Shown: positions 11,580-22,653 of the stretch, one piece after another
How the letters are laid out: each line of letters starts with the position of its first letter
Numbering within the stretch: position 1 is the stretch's first letter
Translations under genes and position numbers: made by a program
Assembly (NCBI RefSeq): GCF_963678635.1
Contig: NC_087062.1
Span: 63,337,253 to 63,401,252, forward strand
DNA length: 64,000 nt
DNA from: Symsagittifera roscoffensis
Lineage: Eukaryota; Xenacoelomorpha; Acoela; Convolutidae
Direction of reading: 5' to 3'
The notes under the pieces: generated by a model
Told to the model about the DNA's origin: nothing
The model's database searches: none
What the model saw: only the letters and a program-made list of their open reading frames with translations

Positions 11580-12327
11580 CAATTTAAGTCTGGCTATGAG
11601 GACAGATACCTTGGCACTGATCAGGGGCGTCATCGAGTTTGTGACGGTGATATAGGACCCAGCAGTGACGTTCGCGTTCACTGACGAAAAAGTGGGAGCC
11701 TACAGGAGGTCGGTGTTGCACCTGAACCTCAATTCAGTAATAGACGGGAGAACACTCAATTGGTGCGAGCAGAATGTGCTATTCGAATCGATGAGCGAGG
11801 ATTTCCTAATTGCAAAAAAATCAAAGCCAGATATGACAGCAGTAAATTTCAAAAATCACTTCAGCGAACGAATGGGCGAAGTGGAAAGAGGTCATATCGA
11901 AGTGCTCCCGAAGCTCTGGAATTTGAGACCTTACGAAAAAACGAATGGCGAAACAACTACAATTCCTCGACTAATAGTTTCGTACCAGAAAGTGAGAAAG
12001 GAAACTGAAGACTGGGACGATTACAAAAAGCTATCAGACGTAATACCCGAATTTCCCTTAATTCAGAGGATGTTGCTCGGAGCAGACTCCGTAGTACACA
12101 CTCCCAGGTTGAGTACCACTGAGACCAACGAGAGAAGGATGGCAAAGTTCTCCGAATCGATGAACTCGGGCTACATAGGCAGAAATCCTGCTGTGCTGCA
12201 GTACACGCAGTTTGCATACGTGGATAAGTCGACGAGGAGAAGGATGAGCAACACAACCACTCCGAAACCTGGAAGATTCGAGGAAGACCTGGCGCCAATT
12301 GCAGTGAGAGGCAAATCAGACTGTTAG
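11580..12327 (+). pseudogene. Post-integrase coding-like region, part D (unassigned, 220 codons open)
   Basis: This is the longest uninterrupted post-integrase segment (11665-12327). Upstream sequence from about 11580 is in the same style but has a stop. It contains VGAYRRSVLHLNLNSVIDGR, then FESMSEDFLIAKKSKPDM and later NPAVLQYTQFAYVDKSTRRR. It has no transmembrane segment and no enzymatic motif I know. A long open stretch in an otherwise decayed element suggests either recent decay or past selection. Confidence 0.4.
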
Positions 12328-12411
12328 TAACGAATGTGAGACCAGATTTGGCAATAACTGGAGAAACTGCTGATTAGGACTGCTCTAGCGCCCTTTGGTT
12401 GTGAAGAAATT

Positions 12412-13158
12412 GTGATAAAACACGGCGAACGTGAAGACCAGTCAGCAGGCAAACTAGTCGTGCCAAAACTTCCAATCAAAACAATGAACGAGGAGCAAGG
12501 AACCTCAGAATCAGGGAAGGTTGATGAGCGAGAAGACGAGGAGAAAGAAGACCGTCAACCGGAAGATCAAATTGAGCAGGATCCAGGCCAAGTGGTAGGG
12601 GACGACAATGAACCCTCAGTAGGTGATGCGTCTAATCTGGACTTCAACTTCACGGACGAAGAAGAAGAAGAAACAGAAACGTTGGCAGGGACGGCCGAAC
12701 CAGCGGAAGATGAAACTTCCACGCTGGAGTCTCCCTCAGCCTTTATGAATGCAGCCAATAACTTGCCGGAGAGCAGCTCTCCTGGCAAGATTGAAACCAC
12801 GAGAAAATAGATTTTAACAGAGTCTCCACGTAGGAGAAGAATAAAAGGCGCAGCCCGTGTACCTTTCCTGAGAACCCTGCCAGAAGAAGAGTGGGAAATT
12901 TGCCACAGAGATCATGAGAATAGAACAGGCTGTGTTATGGACAGAGTTGCTTTTACGAAGAAGGTCTGGACAGTGGTGCGGTGTTTCGGGACCCAGTCGA
13001 TAGTGAAGACAGGTCTCAACAGACCTCTGATATGGGAAAATCTGGACAAACTGGAAAAATGCGAAAGGAGATTGATTGAAATTCTAACTGACTCGGCCAC
13101 TGATGAAGGTGAGACAAACTCTTCGATCAAGATGACGCACCAAGAAAGCAGCGATTGA
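12412..13158 (+). pseudogene. Acidic post-integrase region with one in-frame stop (part E)
   Basis: The segment 12412-12807 is strongly acidic (FNFTDEEEEETETLAG) and is followed by TAG at 12808-12810. The same frame stays open to 13155 and turns basic (LTESPRRRRIKGAARVPFLR), then mixed. The constant frame across the stop suggests a single point mutation in one longer protein. Function unknown. Confidence 0.4.
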
Positions 13159-13261
13159 AGATGGTGATTGAAGCAGCGATTGAAGATGGGGATAGCAAAG
13201 TAACGTGAAGAAAAGTTGGAAAGACGTGCGTTCTGAACCTCCAACTAAAACTGGCAAATCA

Positions 13262-14080
13262 GCTAAACGAAAATAAGTTGAAGATGCCGTCGACATAGAG
13301 CAAGCCGACGACAAGGCGATATCTGGCACGTCGAAAACAATGACCGATGATCGATGTAACGATGGCGCCACCCACACTCATGACAGGATTGGGATCAGCC
13401 AGTTATAACAACAAGAGGAGTGACCGCATGCTGACTGTAGCCATGCTAGCAATTGAAATACTCAGCCAATTTGATAAAAGTACTCTTAAAGACTTCAAAC
13501 CATCATGCATGAGCCACGGAAAGGGAAGCGTCAAAGAAAATCTGACCTCAGTGGAGTACATCCGATTGACAGTATCTGAGACAGTCTTGAAAAACGAACC
13601 CTCCGACGGATATAAGGAAACGATATAATGAGGGAACTCAGCTAGAGGACACTTAGTTGCTCTAAAAAATAAAAGCAGCATGAAAAGTTACCTGGAAGGA
13701 ATGATACAGTGAATGAAGATGAAGCAGAAGGCACATGAAACGTTAGCCTCTTCCGAGGTGCACTTAGAAACAGTGGATCAATTTGTCAGCTTACCGTGGA
13801 GGGCATTAGTACTACGCCATTTCGAAGAAGAGATGCGAAATAATCCGAAAATTTATGCTCTAATAGCGATAAAATACCTCAGAGCTGAGCTGCAACTTAG
13901 GTTTTGTTAGTGTATGACAGGACTGACAATGGGAGAGTATTACTCGGAAGAAAGGAAGAGGTTGAAAGAAGAGAAGGTGACCTTGACGACGAGTTTGAGA
14001 ATTGTTTCGGGAATTGTTCGAATGCCATATAATCTTTTCATCAAGAGGACATAGAAGATTGTTACTTCGATTATGAACAA
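13262..14080 (+). pseudogene. Post-integrase coding-like region, part F (unassigned)
   Basis: Open pieces occur at 13347-13628 (93 codons, with LTVAMLAIEILSQFDKSTLK) and 13713-13910 (65 codons, with FVSLPWRALVLRHFEEEMRN). A charged stretch follows to about 14050. Several frame breaks. No recognisable domain. Confidence 0.3.
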
Positions 14081-14282
14081 ACTGTGTTGCTGAGATTCTG
14101 GTTGCCAAAATTATTGACGATAAGTCAAGTTGTGGCTTGTATTGAAAGAAAAGGTGACTGCAACTTCCATACTGAAATCTGATAACAGTGTGGAATTTGG
14201 ATTGGGACTCTCGGATGAGTTACTGTGAACAAACTTGATGGTAGTGTGAGACTTAATGAAGTAGTCAGGTGCCCGAGTTCAA

Positions 14283-14824
14283 ATGTTGATTCAATATTGT
14301 CAGCGACGCAGGATGTGCAGTGAGAGACGATTAAATGCAGATTGCAACTTGATGACTACAGCCTCTAGGAGCAACCGAGAGAACAGTTCAGAGTTGCCTG
14401 GCTGGGGACCAGAAGAATGGATCAAACCTGGTGGCTTTCTTGCGAAAGTCTGTGGCGTAGAAGTTCATACGTGTGGAGGACTTGACTGCGTGAAAGCACT
14501 TGTGAGACAACATAAATAATCGACGATACGTTCGGAAATACAGCGACGAAGACGAGAACGGAAATAAAACTAATAGCAGATTGTCATGGAGGAACTGAAG
14601 TGAACCTCCTGACTGCACTAGGATTCTACAGCATATTTGGTTCTTTAGAGTCATTATTGAATCTAGAACAAAAATATGAGATGGTCACGGCCATCAGTGT
14701 AGAAGTGTTACCGGGAGTGTTACAAACTGAACAGAAGCAAATCGGAAAATCAAGAGAACCGATAGAAGTGGAGATGAACATCAAAGTGAAATTTTTTGCA
14801 GACCGTCTGGAGCTCGATACCTAG
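14283..14824 (+). pseudogene. Post-integrase coding-like region, part G (unassigned)
   Basis: Open pieces at 14283-14519 and about 14540-14824. The second contains ALGFYSIFGSLESLLNLEQK and EVEMNIKVKFFADRLELDT. The style continues that of the preceding parts. Function unknown. Confidence 0.3.
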
Positions 14825-15249
14825 TCAGCTCCACAATGGCTCCAATGTGCAAAAACGGATATCTAGTACATTTCATAGCAGTGGGTGTGAAAAGCACACA
14901 GACGATAGTAGATCAAACTTTCTCAGTGCCGAAATGTGTAAGACTTGCGAGAATGTCGGAAAAACCTTTGCCGCAGTTCCACGAAGAACCAAGGAAGCAT
15001 TAGAACCGATACTTGGAAAGAAGTTCATGGGATTTTCTAGTGGGAAGTTGAGCAATTTTGAAAGACACAAGCAGAAATGATCATTCGAAACAAATTACAA
15101 TGCAGACGATGATAATGACGAAATTCATTGAATTGATGTTGGAGGTGGAACCGATGCTGGAAGCGTCAGGAAAACGAAATTGGAGAAAAATCAAGTCGAC
15201 ATATGATGAGTTCCATCCCACAAAGACGGTGGTATCCTGAGCGCAGTTA

Positions 15250-15840
15250 TTTCGTGTTGATCTACGACTCTCGAGAGCTGCTCGCCATTGGTTTACCAGG
15301 CTCATCAGAGCCCGTAACAATTTTGATACTTTGATGGTAATTAGATGGTTGGAAGCTCATGTTAAAGAGAACAATCGACAGGAAGCACTGAACAAAGAAT
15401 GGTTGAATGATCTCGATTGCCCGAAAGAATTAGATCTTTTTCAAACAATGTGCAAATTCTTGAAACTTCCGATGGAGGTAGAGAAAATAAGTCCCAGAAT
15501 ACGACTGATGCCATTGTTCAGAGCCAACATGACTGCATGGTTGTACGAGTATACCAAAAATTATATGTAAAAGCACAGCACAGTGTACGGTTCGTACCAG
15601 ATGGATATAGGATCAGAAGCTTTCAAGCGATCTTTCGTGACACATCGGAATGAAGTAACTACCGCAGTGAAAAGAACGTCGAAGACGATTGATTGTGACG
15701 GGAGAGATAAAGAAGAAATGTTGAAGGAAGATCTGGAAAGAAATGTGGCGTTGTACCTCCACAACAGCGTCTGCAGAAATAGCGAAACAAACGTACGACC
15801 TCTACCTTGTTGCAAACAAAAGGTAGAAGAGCAGAGGTAA
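15250..15840 (+). pseudogene. Post-integrase coding-like region, part H (3' end, enters the palindrome)
   Basis: The segment 15331-15570 (with MVIRWLEAHVKENNRQEALN) is followed after one stop by 15583-15840. The latter runs into the left palindrome arm at 15657 with VKRTSKTIDCDGRDKEEMLK. The same text is encoded on the minus strand of the right arm. Two diverged copies keeping the same protein text argue that this is genuine coding sequence of element 1. Confidence 0.45.
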
Positions 15841-17645
15841 TTGAAGACTGCTTCAAACAGCTTCAAAATGGCCACCGATGTGTTACAAGACACAGAGACC
15901 GAGAGTGCAGAGTCGATGTCACAGGAGCAGGAGATGTAGCAGTGACAATAGCCAAATGACGAGATGCAAAAGAAAGATAAACTGAATTTAGAAATTTCTA
16001 AACGGCAAAAATGTAGAGAAAAAATTGAACCAAGTTGTAACAAAAAGAGGAATTTAAAACACAGAATTGTTTTGTGCGAGAAAAACTTAAATGAGAAACC
16101 AAGCCAACTAAGCTCGAAATTGAAACTTGATGAAAGGAAAACTTTTTTTGTTTTGAGTTTGAAATTTGTTGCAATTAAAAATTTGCATTGTGATTTCAGT
16201 TAATGTTTTAAGAGACACTTACTATTCAATTAGAAAGACTTGAGTGGAAACACATTTAAGGTATTCCAGCCTGCATGAATGTTTTTAATAGTGACATGAA
16301 AGGCTTGAGAACTCTCTTGAATGGGGAGATTAATTCATTGTTCCTTCCAACCACCGAACTTCCTAACTTTGATATTCAGGGTCAATAACAACTAAATCTC
16401 CGAAGGGAAGAAACATGGTAGGATAATTTTAGTTTGTTGGTTGGCAGGACTGTCTGGCGTTCTAACACGTTTTAAACCTAGGAGAAAAAGCCTTAATAAA
16501 GAAGGGGCAATAGAAGTCAAAAAGCAAGTTTTCTCTTTTGTTATATCCTCACGTGAAGGTTAATGAAAAAGTGAGAAGTCTATAGCAAGGTAGTATGATG
16601 CCCTTTGTTGCACAAACAGTGTCAAGGTGATGCAGATACAATTCTTTTTTGATGCTTTTTGTACAATCTGTTTGATTACACTGTACCATTTTGATGAGTT
16701 TCTCGAAATTCAATGAGGACATTGACCGGGCAGTTCGGGTAGTATGTAACATTCGACGAGAATGGTCAAAAACGCATGCCAGAAGGAAATGAAACTTTAT
16801 TTGTAACAGTTCAGTGGGAGGATTTGATGGTTTGAACAATTAGTGGTGTTAATCGTCGAACTGAAAGAGTTTGGAGGGGTTAATGTGGAGCGACACGTAA
16901 AACTTTAAATTTTCGTTTGATTGAAAAGACACGTGACAAATATGATGTTTGCGACAACTGAAAACCGCGAAACTCAGTACAACGATTATCGATCGTAAAG
17001 AACCCACGAAGCGCTAAACAAAGCGCTTCGAGAGCATTCCGGAAAGTAACGATTGTGCTGACACAATTTTTACTGGGCTGACTTCATCAATTTGGAAGGC
17101 CAAGAGTTGAGAGTGCAACTCCTCCCAGTACTGAGGAGAGAAATTATTTGGTGAAGATCGCAATTTCGGAAGGGTCTTGGGAAAGACCGGAAGCTGATTT
17201 AAACAAAATTTAGCTTCTGGGTTTGTCCTGATTTGAATTGAATAACATCGAGTTGTTTTCAGATGATGAGAAGCCAGGAGTTGAGAAAAAAGTTGATCCA
17301 CCTCCGCTGGATATGATCATTTTTGTCTGCTGAGCAAAAACAGTAGTAATATAATAGTTAAGTAGCAGCCCTGTTTTTAGGAGTGACCTCGTGGTCTGGG
17401 GATACTGAGACACTTTTGCATGTAATTAAATTAACTTGCGCAGTTTCACCGATAGCATTAAATTGTAACGAATTTTTCGACCCGATGTTAATGGACCAAA
17501 TTTTGAACTTGTTTTGGTAGAGACGGTTAAAAGCATGTGAAGCTGTTTGCAGACGCTAGCCACTCGTTTCATAACCGAGCTTTTTCCCCGTCGATATGTA
17601 CTTCTGTGCGAGTGTTACATAATTGTTTCGAACGTACTTTTACAT
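15657..17645 (+). repeat. Left arm of a 4.5-kb imperfect palindrome
   Basis: Reading inward from 15657, this arm matches the reverse complement of 18180-20162. Anchors are AACTACCGCAGTG at the outer edge, GGAAGGGTCTTGGGAAA near 17170, the run around GTGACCTCGTGGTCTG near 17383, and AAGCATGTGAAGCT near 17533. Substitutions and indels are frequent, so the duplication is not recent. The arm carries the 3' end of element 1 and sequence beyond it. Confidence 0.85.
16694..16792 (+). pseudogene. Small open frame conserved in both palindrome arms (left copy)
   Basis: ATG at 16694 opens a 32-codon frame, MSFSKFNEDIDRAVRVVCNI... It aligns with the right-arm copy on the minus strand (18982-19173, MSYSKFNKDINRAVRGLCNT...). 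After the stop, another frame continues the match (WEDLMV..., GVN, ERVWRG), so the left copy is frameshifted. Family unknown. Confidence 0.4.
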
Positions 17646-17929
17646 TGCGCAATAGAAAATGCAAAACAATCAAGCTAGTGAAAAAATACGAGAAGGCCTG
17701 CATCGGAAACGATACATCATCCAATCATAGCTTAGTTGCTCCAGCTGAAAACAACACCATAGCTTCTTTGACCCCAGTGTGCAGTTCCAATGATAATTCA
17801 GTCACTACAGGAGCAATAACAGCAATCCAATCTTCATTTACAACAACCGCAACCAGTGATGGAGTGTCTCGTAACGAACAGAGGTACTCTATTTTGGACC
17901 AAAATTCATCAAAATGCGTGACATTTTAA
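17537..17929 (+). other. Open stretch of 130 codons near the palindrome centre, unassigned
   Basis: The frame begins at GTG, not ATG, so only the open stretch itself is evidence. It is Ser/Thr/Asn-rich in its second half (TSSNHSLVAPAENNTIASL). It spans the inner edge of the left arm and most of the unpaired centre (about 17646-18179). It may be the end of a spliced or broken gene or chance. Confidence 0.15.
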
Positions 17930-18179
17930 GATTGCAACTCTTCTGTAGATGAGAATCTACTTGGAACTCCACAGCATTCAAACCCCCTTCTCCGCTCTCC
18001 TTGTGGAGCAGAGGCTCCGATAACATAAAATATGACACGAGAGCTTAACGATTTCATTAGAACATCCGCTGAGCCTCCGAAAACATTGAAGGTTGGTGTA
18101 ATTCAAGTTTGAACAACACTCCTTACTCCAATTCTGCATCCCTGAACTATGGATATTTTCAAAGTCCGACTCAAACCTT

Positions 18180-20162
18180 CGAGAGGCCGTTGCCAATTGC
18201 TACAAATAGTAGTCCTCTTCGTTCAGGCACATGTGTAACTTTCACCCGGAAGTACATACCGACGGAAAATAAAACTAGGTTATGAAAAGACTGGCTAGCG
18301 TCTAAAGATAGCTTCACATGCTTTTAACCGTCTCTACCAAATCCAGTTCAATCCAATCTGTGGTCCTTAAAATCGGGTCGACAAAGTTAGTTACTTGCGA
18401 AAATAGTGAGCTCATGGCTGGGTCTCAGTATATCAGACCACGAGGTCACTCCTGAAACCAGGGCTGCTTTTTAGTTTTTATATTACTATTGTTTTTGTTT
18501 TTTGTTCAGCAGATAAAAATGGTCATATCCATAGGAGATGGGTCAATCTTTTCCTTCAACCCCTAGCTTCTTTTATTTGAAAACGAACTTGATGTTATTT
18601 AATTCAATTCAGGACGTACCATGATGCTAATAGTTAATAAAATGCAGTATTTAGTTTTTCCCAAGACCCTTCCGGATTCTTGAATCCGGTCAAAGAGCTG
18701 TCTTCTTGAAGACCAGGAAGGGCACCAAAACCCTCCCAATAGCCCTCCTGATTCTCGGGAATTGATCCGTAACGATTGTAGCTGCACAATTGTTACAACT
18801 CGGAACGTTCTTCTGCTAATATTTTTGACTATAATTTCCTGTCGTTTCTCCGTTAGTCGCACTTCTGTGTTATATCAGCAAAAATCGTTGTTCTGATTTT
18901 TGCGGCTTTTCAGAGTTCGCAAAAATTGAAATTGTCACGTGTCTTTACAAACAAACAATTTTTGAAATATTCACATGTCAGTCAAAACCGACCTCTCCTA
19001 ATTCGTTCAATTGAACAATTCACACCGTTAAATCCTCGAAACAGCCATTTCTCCCAGTAGACTGCTCCAAATCGAAATTGGTTTTTGACATGCACTTCAA
19101 GCCATTCTGGTCGAGTGTTACAAAGTCCCCGGACAGCCCGGTTAATGTCCTTATTGAACTTTGAGTAGCTCATCAGAATGGCACAGTGTAATCAAACAGA
19201 ACTTACAAAATGCATGAAAGGAACTCTTTTCAGCATCACATGGACACACTACGTGCTACAAAGGGCATCATACTAAATTGCTATAGACTTCTAATGTTTT
19301 CATTTTTCTTCATTGGTGGCATTTTTTTAATTCAAAACTTCTTCTCCTAAGAATTAAAAGGTGTTGGGACGCAGGACATTCCTGCAAACCAACAAACTAA
19401 AATTAACCTATTATGCGTCTTCCCTTCTGAAATTTAGTTGTAATTGTCCTGAATTTTAAAATTAGGAGACTCGGTGGTTAGAAGGAACAATGAAATAATC
19501 TACTTATTCAAGAGATTACTCAAGCTTTTCATGTAACCACAAAGTAAACAGTCAACTTAGTTGATTAAAAACAATCATGCAGTTATACACTCATAAAATA
19601 TACTTGCACTCAAGCTTTTCTCAAAAAATACTAAGTGTCTCTAAAAACACTAACTAAAACCACAACGCTAAAAGTTTCTCTTTTCTTAAGTTTCAACATC
19701 GAGCTTAGTTGGCTTGGTTACTCATTTGAGTTTTTCTGGCACAAATTAATTCTATGTTTTAAATTCCTCTTTTTGTTACAATTTTGTTCAATTTTTTCTC
19801 TACATTTTTGTCGTTTGGAAATTTCTAAATTATTTTTATCTTTCTTTTGCGTCTCGTCATTTGGCTATTGTCACTGCTTCATCTCCTCCTCCTGTGACAT
19901 CGACTCTGCACTCTCGGTCTCGGTGTCTTGTAACACATCGGTGGCCATTTTGAAGCTGTTTGAAGCAGTCTTCCATTACCCTTGCTTTTCTACCTTTTGT
20001 TTGCAACAAGGTAGAGGTCCTCCTACATTAGTTTTCTTATTTCTGCAGACGCTGTTGTGGAGGCACAACGCCACATTTCTTTCCAGATCTTCCTTCAACA
20101 TTTCTTCTTTATCTCTCCCGTCACAATCAATCGTCTTCGACGTTCTTTTCACTGCGGTAGTT
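18180..20162 (-). repeat. Right arm of a 4.5-kb imperfect palindrome
   Basis: The reverse complement matches 15657-17645. On the minus strand it repeats the element-1 3' coding text (KRTSKTIDCDGRDKEEMLKE), followed by MATDVLQDTETESAES. It therefore represents a second element-1 3' end lying tail to tail with the first. Its outer edge at 20162 adjoins the minisatellite. Confidence 0.85.
18982..19173 (-). other. Small open frame conserved in both palindrome arms (right copy, 63 codons)
   Basis: ATG at 19173 (reading minus) opens MSYSKFNKDINRAVRGLCNT, with EKWLFRGFNGVNCSIERIRR further on. The left arm encodes a diverged, frameshifted version of the same protein. Conservation of residues between arms that differ widely at the DNA level suggests it was once translated. 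No known domain. Confidence 0.4.
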
Positions 20163-20760
20163 CGACTTTGTGTTCGACTTTAAGTCTCGACTTTGTGTTT
20201 GATTTTACGTTTCGACTTTATGTTTCGACTTTGTGTTCGACTTTAGGTTTCGACTTCGTGTTCGACTTTATATTTCGACTTTGTGTTCGACTTTATGTTT
20301 CGACTTTGTGTTCGATTTTAAGTCTCAACTTTGTGTTCGACTTTATGTTTCGACTTTGTGTTCAACTTTATGTTTCGACCGACTCGATCAAAAAGGGTAT
20401 GTTTCGACCGTCTCGACCCAAGCTGTCTATGTCTCGACCATGTTCGACCGAGGAAGAACTTTTCGACCAAGTTTCAGTTTCTTTGAGTTTGACTCTGCTG
20501 TAAGTTTGTTTTCGGCTTTATATTTCGACTTTGTGTTCGACTTTAAGTCTCGACTTTGTGTTCGACTTTATGTTACGGCTTTGTGTTCGACTTTATGTTT
20601 CGACTTTGTGTTCGACTTTATGTTACGGCTTTGTGTTCGACTTTATGTTTCGACTTTGTGTTCGACTTCATGTTTCGACTTTGTGTTCGTTCGACTTTAT
20701 GTTTCGACTTTGTGTTCGCCTTTATGTTTCGACCGACTCGACTATGTTTTGACTTTGAGT
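20162..20760 (+). repeat. Minisatellite with 25-bp period (TTCGACTTTGTG / TTCGACTTTATGT)
   Basis: Alternating 12- and 13-bp half units, TTCGACTTTGTG and TTCGACTTTATGT, repeat from 20162 to about 20378 and again from about 20517 to 20740. A looser region with TTTCGACC motifs lies between and after them (to about 20840). The array keeps long open frames in several frames on the plus strand simply because the unit lacks stop codons, so these are not genes. It abuts the palindrome's right edge exactly. Confidence 0.9.
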
Positions 20761-20840
20761 TCGACTACAGGGTGTTCTCGACTATGGGTTTTCGGTCCAA
20801 CTCTGACGTGTACTCGACCCGCCTTGGTCGAAACATAAAT

Positions 20841-21406
20841 CGCGAAACTCGACCCGTAATGTTTCGAAATCAGGAAAACTTACAAAAAAAAGTATAAATA
20901 AACGCGTTCAAAATTTAAGTTTTCACATTTTTTTAAATCCAATTTTAAAAAACTCTTGCTAAGTGTGTTTCTTTTAGTATCGTCTTTTTTTTGTTAATTT
21001 TCATTTAATTTTTCTTACTTATGTTTGATTTGAATTATTTCTAGCTTTCAGTTTTTGTGGTAACTAATTTGTTGTAGCCCTAAAAAATTAGCTAATATTT
21101 TTTTTTGGGACCATATGTAGGCCTTCTCGAGGCGTTACTGTATAAGATCAGCAAATATGTTGATCAAGCTCACTGCACATTAAAAATAAAAATATACTGG
21201 ATTAATTTGCAACTTGCGTCTGTATAACGCTTATGCAAGCAAAAAAAACACAGACAACAATTTCATCACTTAAACTTTGCGCGACCCATATTATGTTTGC
21301 GCTCTGCGTGTGTAAAAAAACCAAACGATTACTACCTAACTAGATGGGCTGACAGACCCAAATTAGGTATGTTGAGAGTTACTGCGACTCTAACCTCTTG
21401 CGGGAT
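20841..21406 (+). other. Stretch without genes; short gypsy RNase H fragment at 21331-21360
   Basis: AT-rich sequence with no credible frame. At 21331-21360 it shares about 30 bp with 43217-43246, encoding YYLTRWADR, a motif of the gypsy RNase H C-terminal end. Confidence 0.6.
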
Positions 21407-21656
21407 TGTCATACCGCAGGGTATGATATTCTAATTTTTGAAACCGAATGGATCGATAAACCTTGTTTCTCAGTCAGAGCGATATAAAACGACTTGTTGA
21501 CAGATAACATTCAACTTTTATTCTTATTTCAAATGGAGTTCGTCTTCTCTGTTTATCAAGGTAAAGTGACCGGCCGTCTAGGCGTTTAACATAAGACTAT
21601 AGATAATATAAATAATATATATAAAAAGTTGGTCTGTCGATCCAAGCCGGATGACA
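21407..21656 (-). repeat. 3' LTR of element 2 (250 bp)
   Basis: It starts TGTCATACCGCAGGG and ends GCCGGATGACA on the plus strand (TG...CA), and matches the LTRs at 28432-28681 and 32726-32975 along its whole length. About twenty differences from those two were counted by eye, so the insertion is not young. The element reads on the minus strand, making this the 3' LTR. The flanking 5 bp are GGGAT here and GAGAT after the 28681 LTR, a possible target duplication with one change. Confidence 0.9.
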
Positions 21657-21665
21657 TTCCCCCTT
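21657..21665 (-). other. Polypurine tract of element 2
   Basis: On the minus strand AAGGGGGAA lies immediately before the 3' LTR, where plus-strand priming is expected in Ty3/gypsy elements. Confidence 0.65.
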
Positions 21666-21766
21666 GACAACAAAATTTATAAACAATCGTTTTTAAATTG
21701 AGTTTTAGAGTCCCCTTAGGACTGAAAGATTTGAGTTTTTTAGTCCCAATAGGACTTTATGGCATA

Positions 21767-22581
21767 TCACTTCTCTGCTTGTTTGTCATCTTTAGTAGTT
21801 TCCTCCCCCTGATTTTCGTGTTCCTCGTCCTCTTGTAATATGTGGCTTGTCTTTGTCTTTTCCCTCCCGCCTTCTTGTTGCAGTTTTGTATTCACGAATA
21901 AAATTTCGTTTTTGTTAATGGCTGTGGCGTCATCTTCTGTCGGCGAGGTTAAATCTACTACTTCGGTGTGGCTTGTTCTGTGTTTCGGGCTAAACGCTTC
22001 AATCAGTTTTATACATGCTCCGTATTGTGGGGTTTTTTCAGTGAAACCCATTTCTTGGATGAGTGACTTTAGGCTTGGGTAGTGCCCGTATTTTGTTTAT
22101 CCGGTGGTGATTCAATTTCAAATTGTAGCGGCGTCTTCCTTTCTTCGTCGTATTTAGTGTTAATGGCGTTAATGGGTACCAGGTTTCCAAACGCGGTGAA
22201 CAGCGCCGATTGGTAGTTTCTCGTAGATCTTAATGGTTCCGTTGAAATCGCGGGGGGTGTTTTTTTCTTGTTTTGCCTTTTAGGCAATGAGGCAATATCC
22301 TCTGATGAGATGGATGATTTATCGTCATTATCCTGTTCGTCATTGTCTGATGTTACTGGTTGTTGTATGATGCTGTCATTGTTTGAAGTTCCGGTGAGGA
22401 TATCCAATTGCAATCTCATTCCGCTGGTTTGTAGCTTCTTCTGTGTCGGACGCCCGCCGGTTCGTTTTCCTGTTACTCTTGCTTTTCGTTTTGTTGGACT
22501 ACCCGTTTTTGCTTGTCCAGACACCTTTTCTTTGGGAGTAAGTTTACTTGCAAGGTCAGTTGTTTCGTCTTGTCTGAACAT
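21767..22581 (-). pseudogene. C-terminal tail of element 2 Pol
   Basis: Two minus-strand segments, 22581-22069 and 22051-21767, carry a basic, AT-hook-like stretch (RKARVTGKRTGGRPTQKK) and an acidic Ser/Asp stretch. A final part has KYGHYPSLKSLIQEMGFTEK, and the last two segments are in different frames. A similar long basic/acidic tail follows integrase in element 3 (ending in RKSTRKRTAVSKFGG). It is probably the Pol C-terminus; function unknown. Confidence 0.5.
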
Positions 22582-22653
22582 TGGATGCTGGGGTGCAGTG
22601 GCGTTCTCGATGTCTAAAAAATGTAGGCAGGGTCATGATCTCCGCGCGGATTT

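Noticed and set aside
9286-15570. Envelope gene in element 1
   Set aside because: No signal peptide, fusion-peptide-like or membrane anchor segment, or furin site could be seen in the recoverable frames.
19635-20183. Plus-strand frame of 182 codons, also seen antisense at 15561-16043
   Set aside because: It is the antisense of the element 1 3' coding text in the palindrome arms; the opposite strand has the better protein continuity.
20162-20760. Possible CRISPR array
   Set aside because: Repeats are contiguous 12/13-bp units without unique spacers, in an animal-type genome.
20233-20897. Overlapping plus-strand frames of 73-201 codons with CSTLCFDFVFDF-like repeats
   Set aside because: Produced by the stop-free minisatellite unit; several frames are open at once, so no coding signal.
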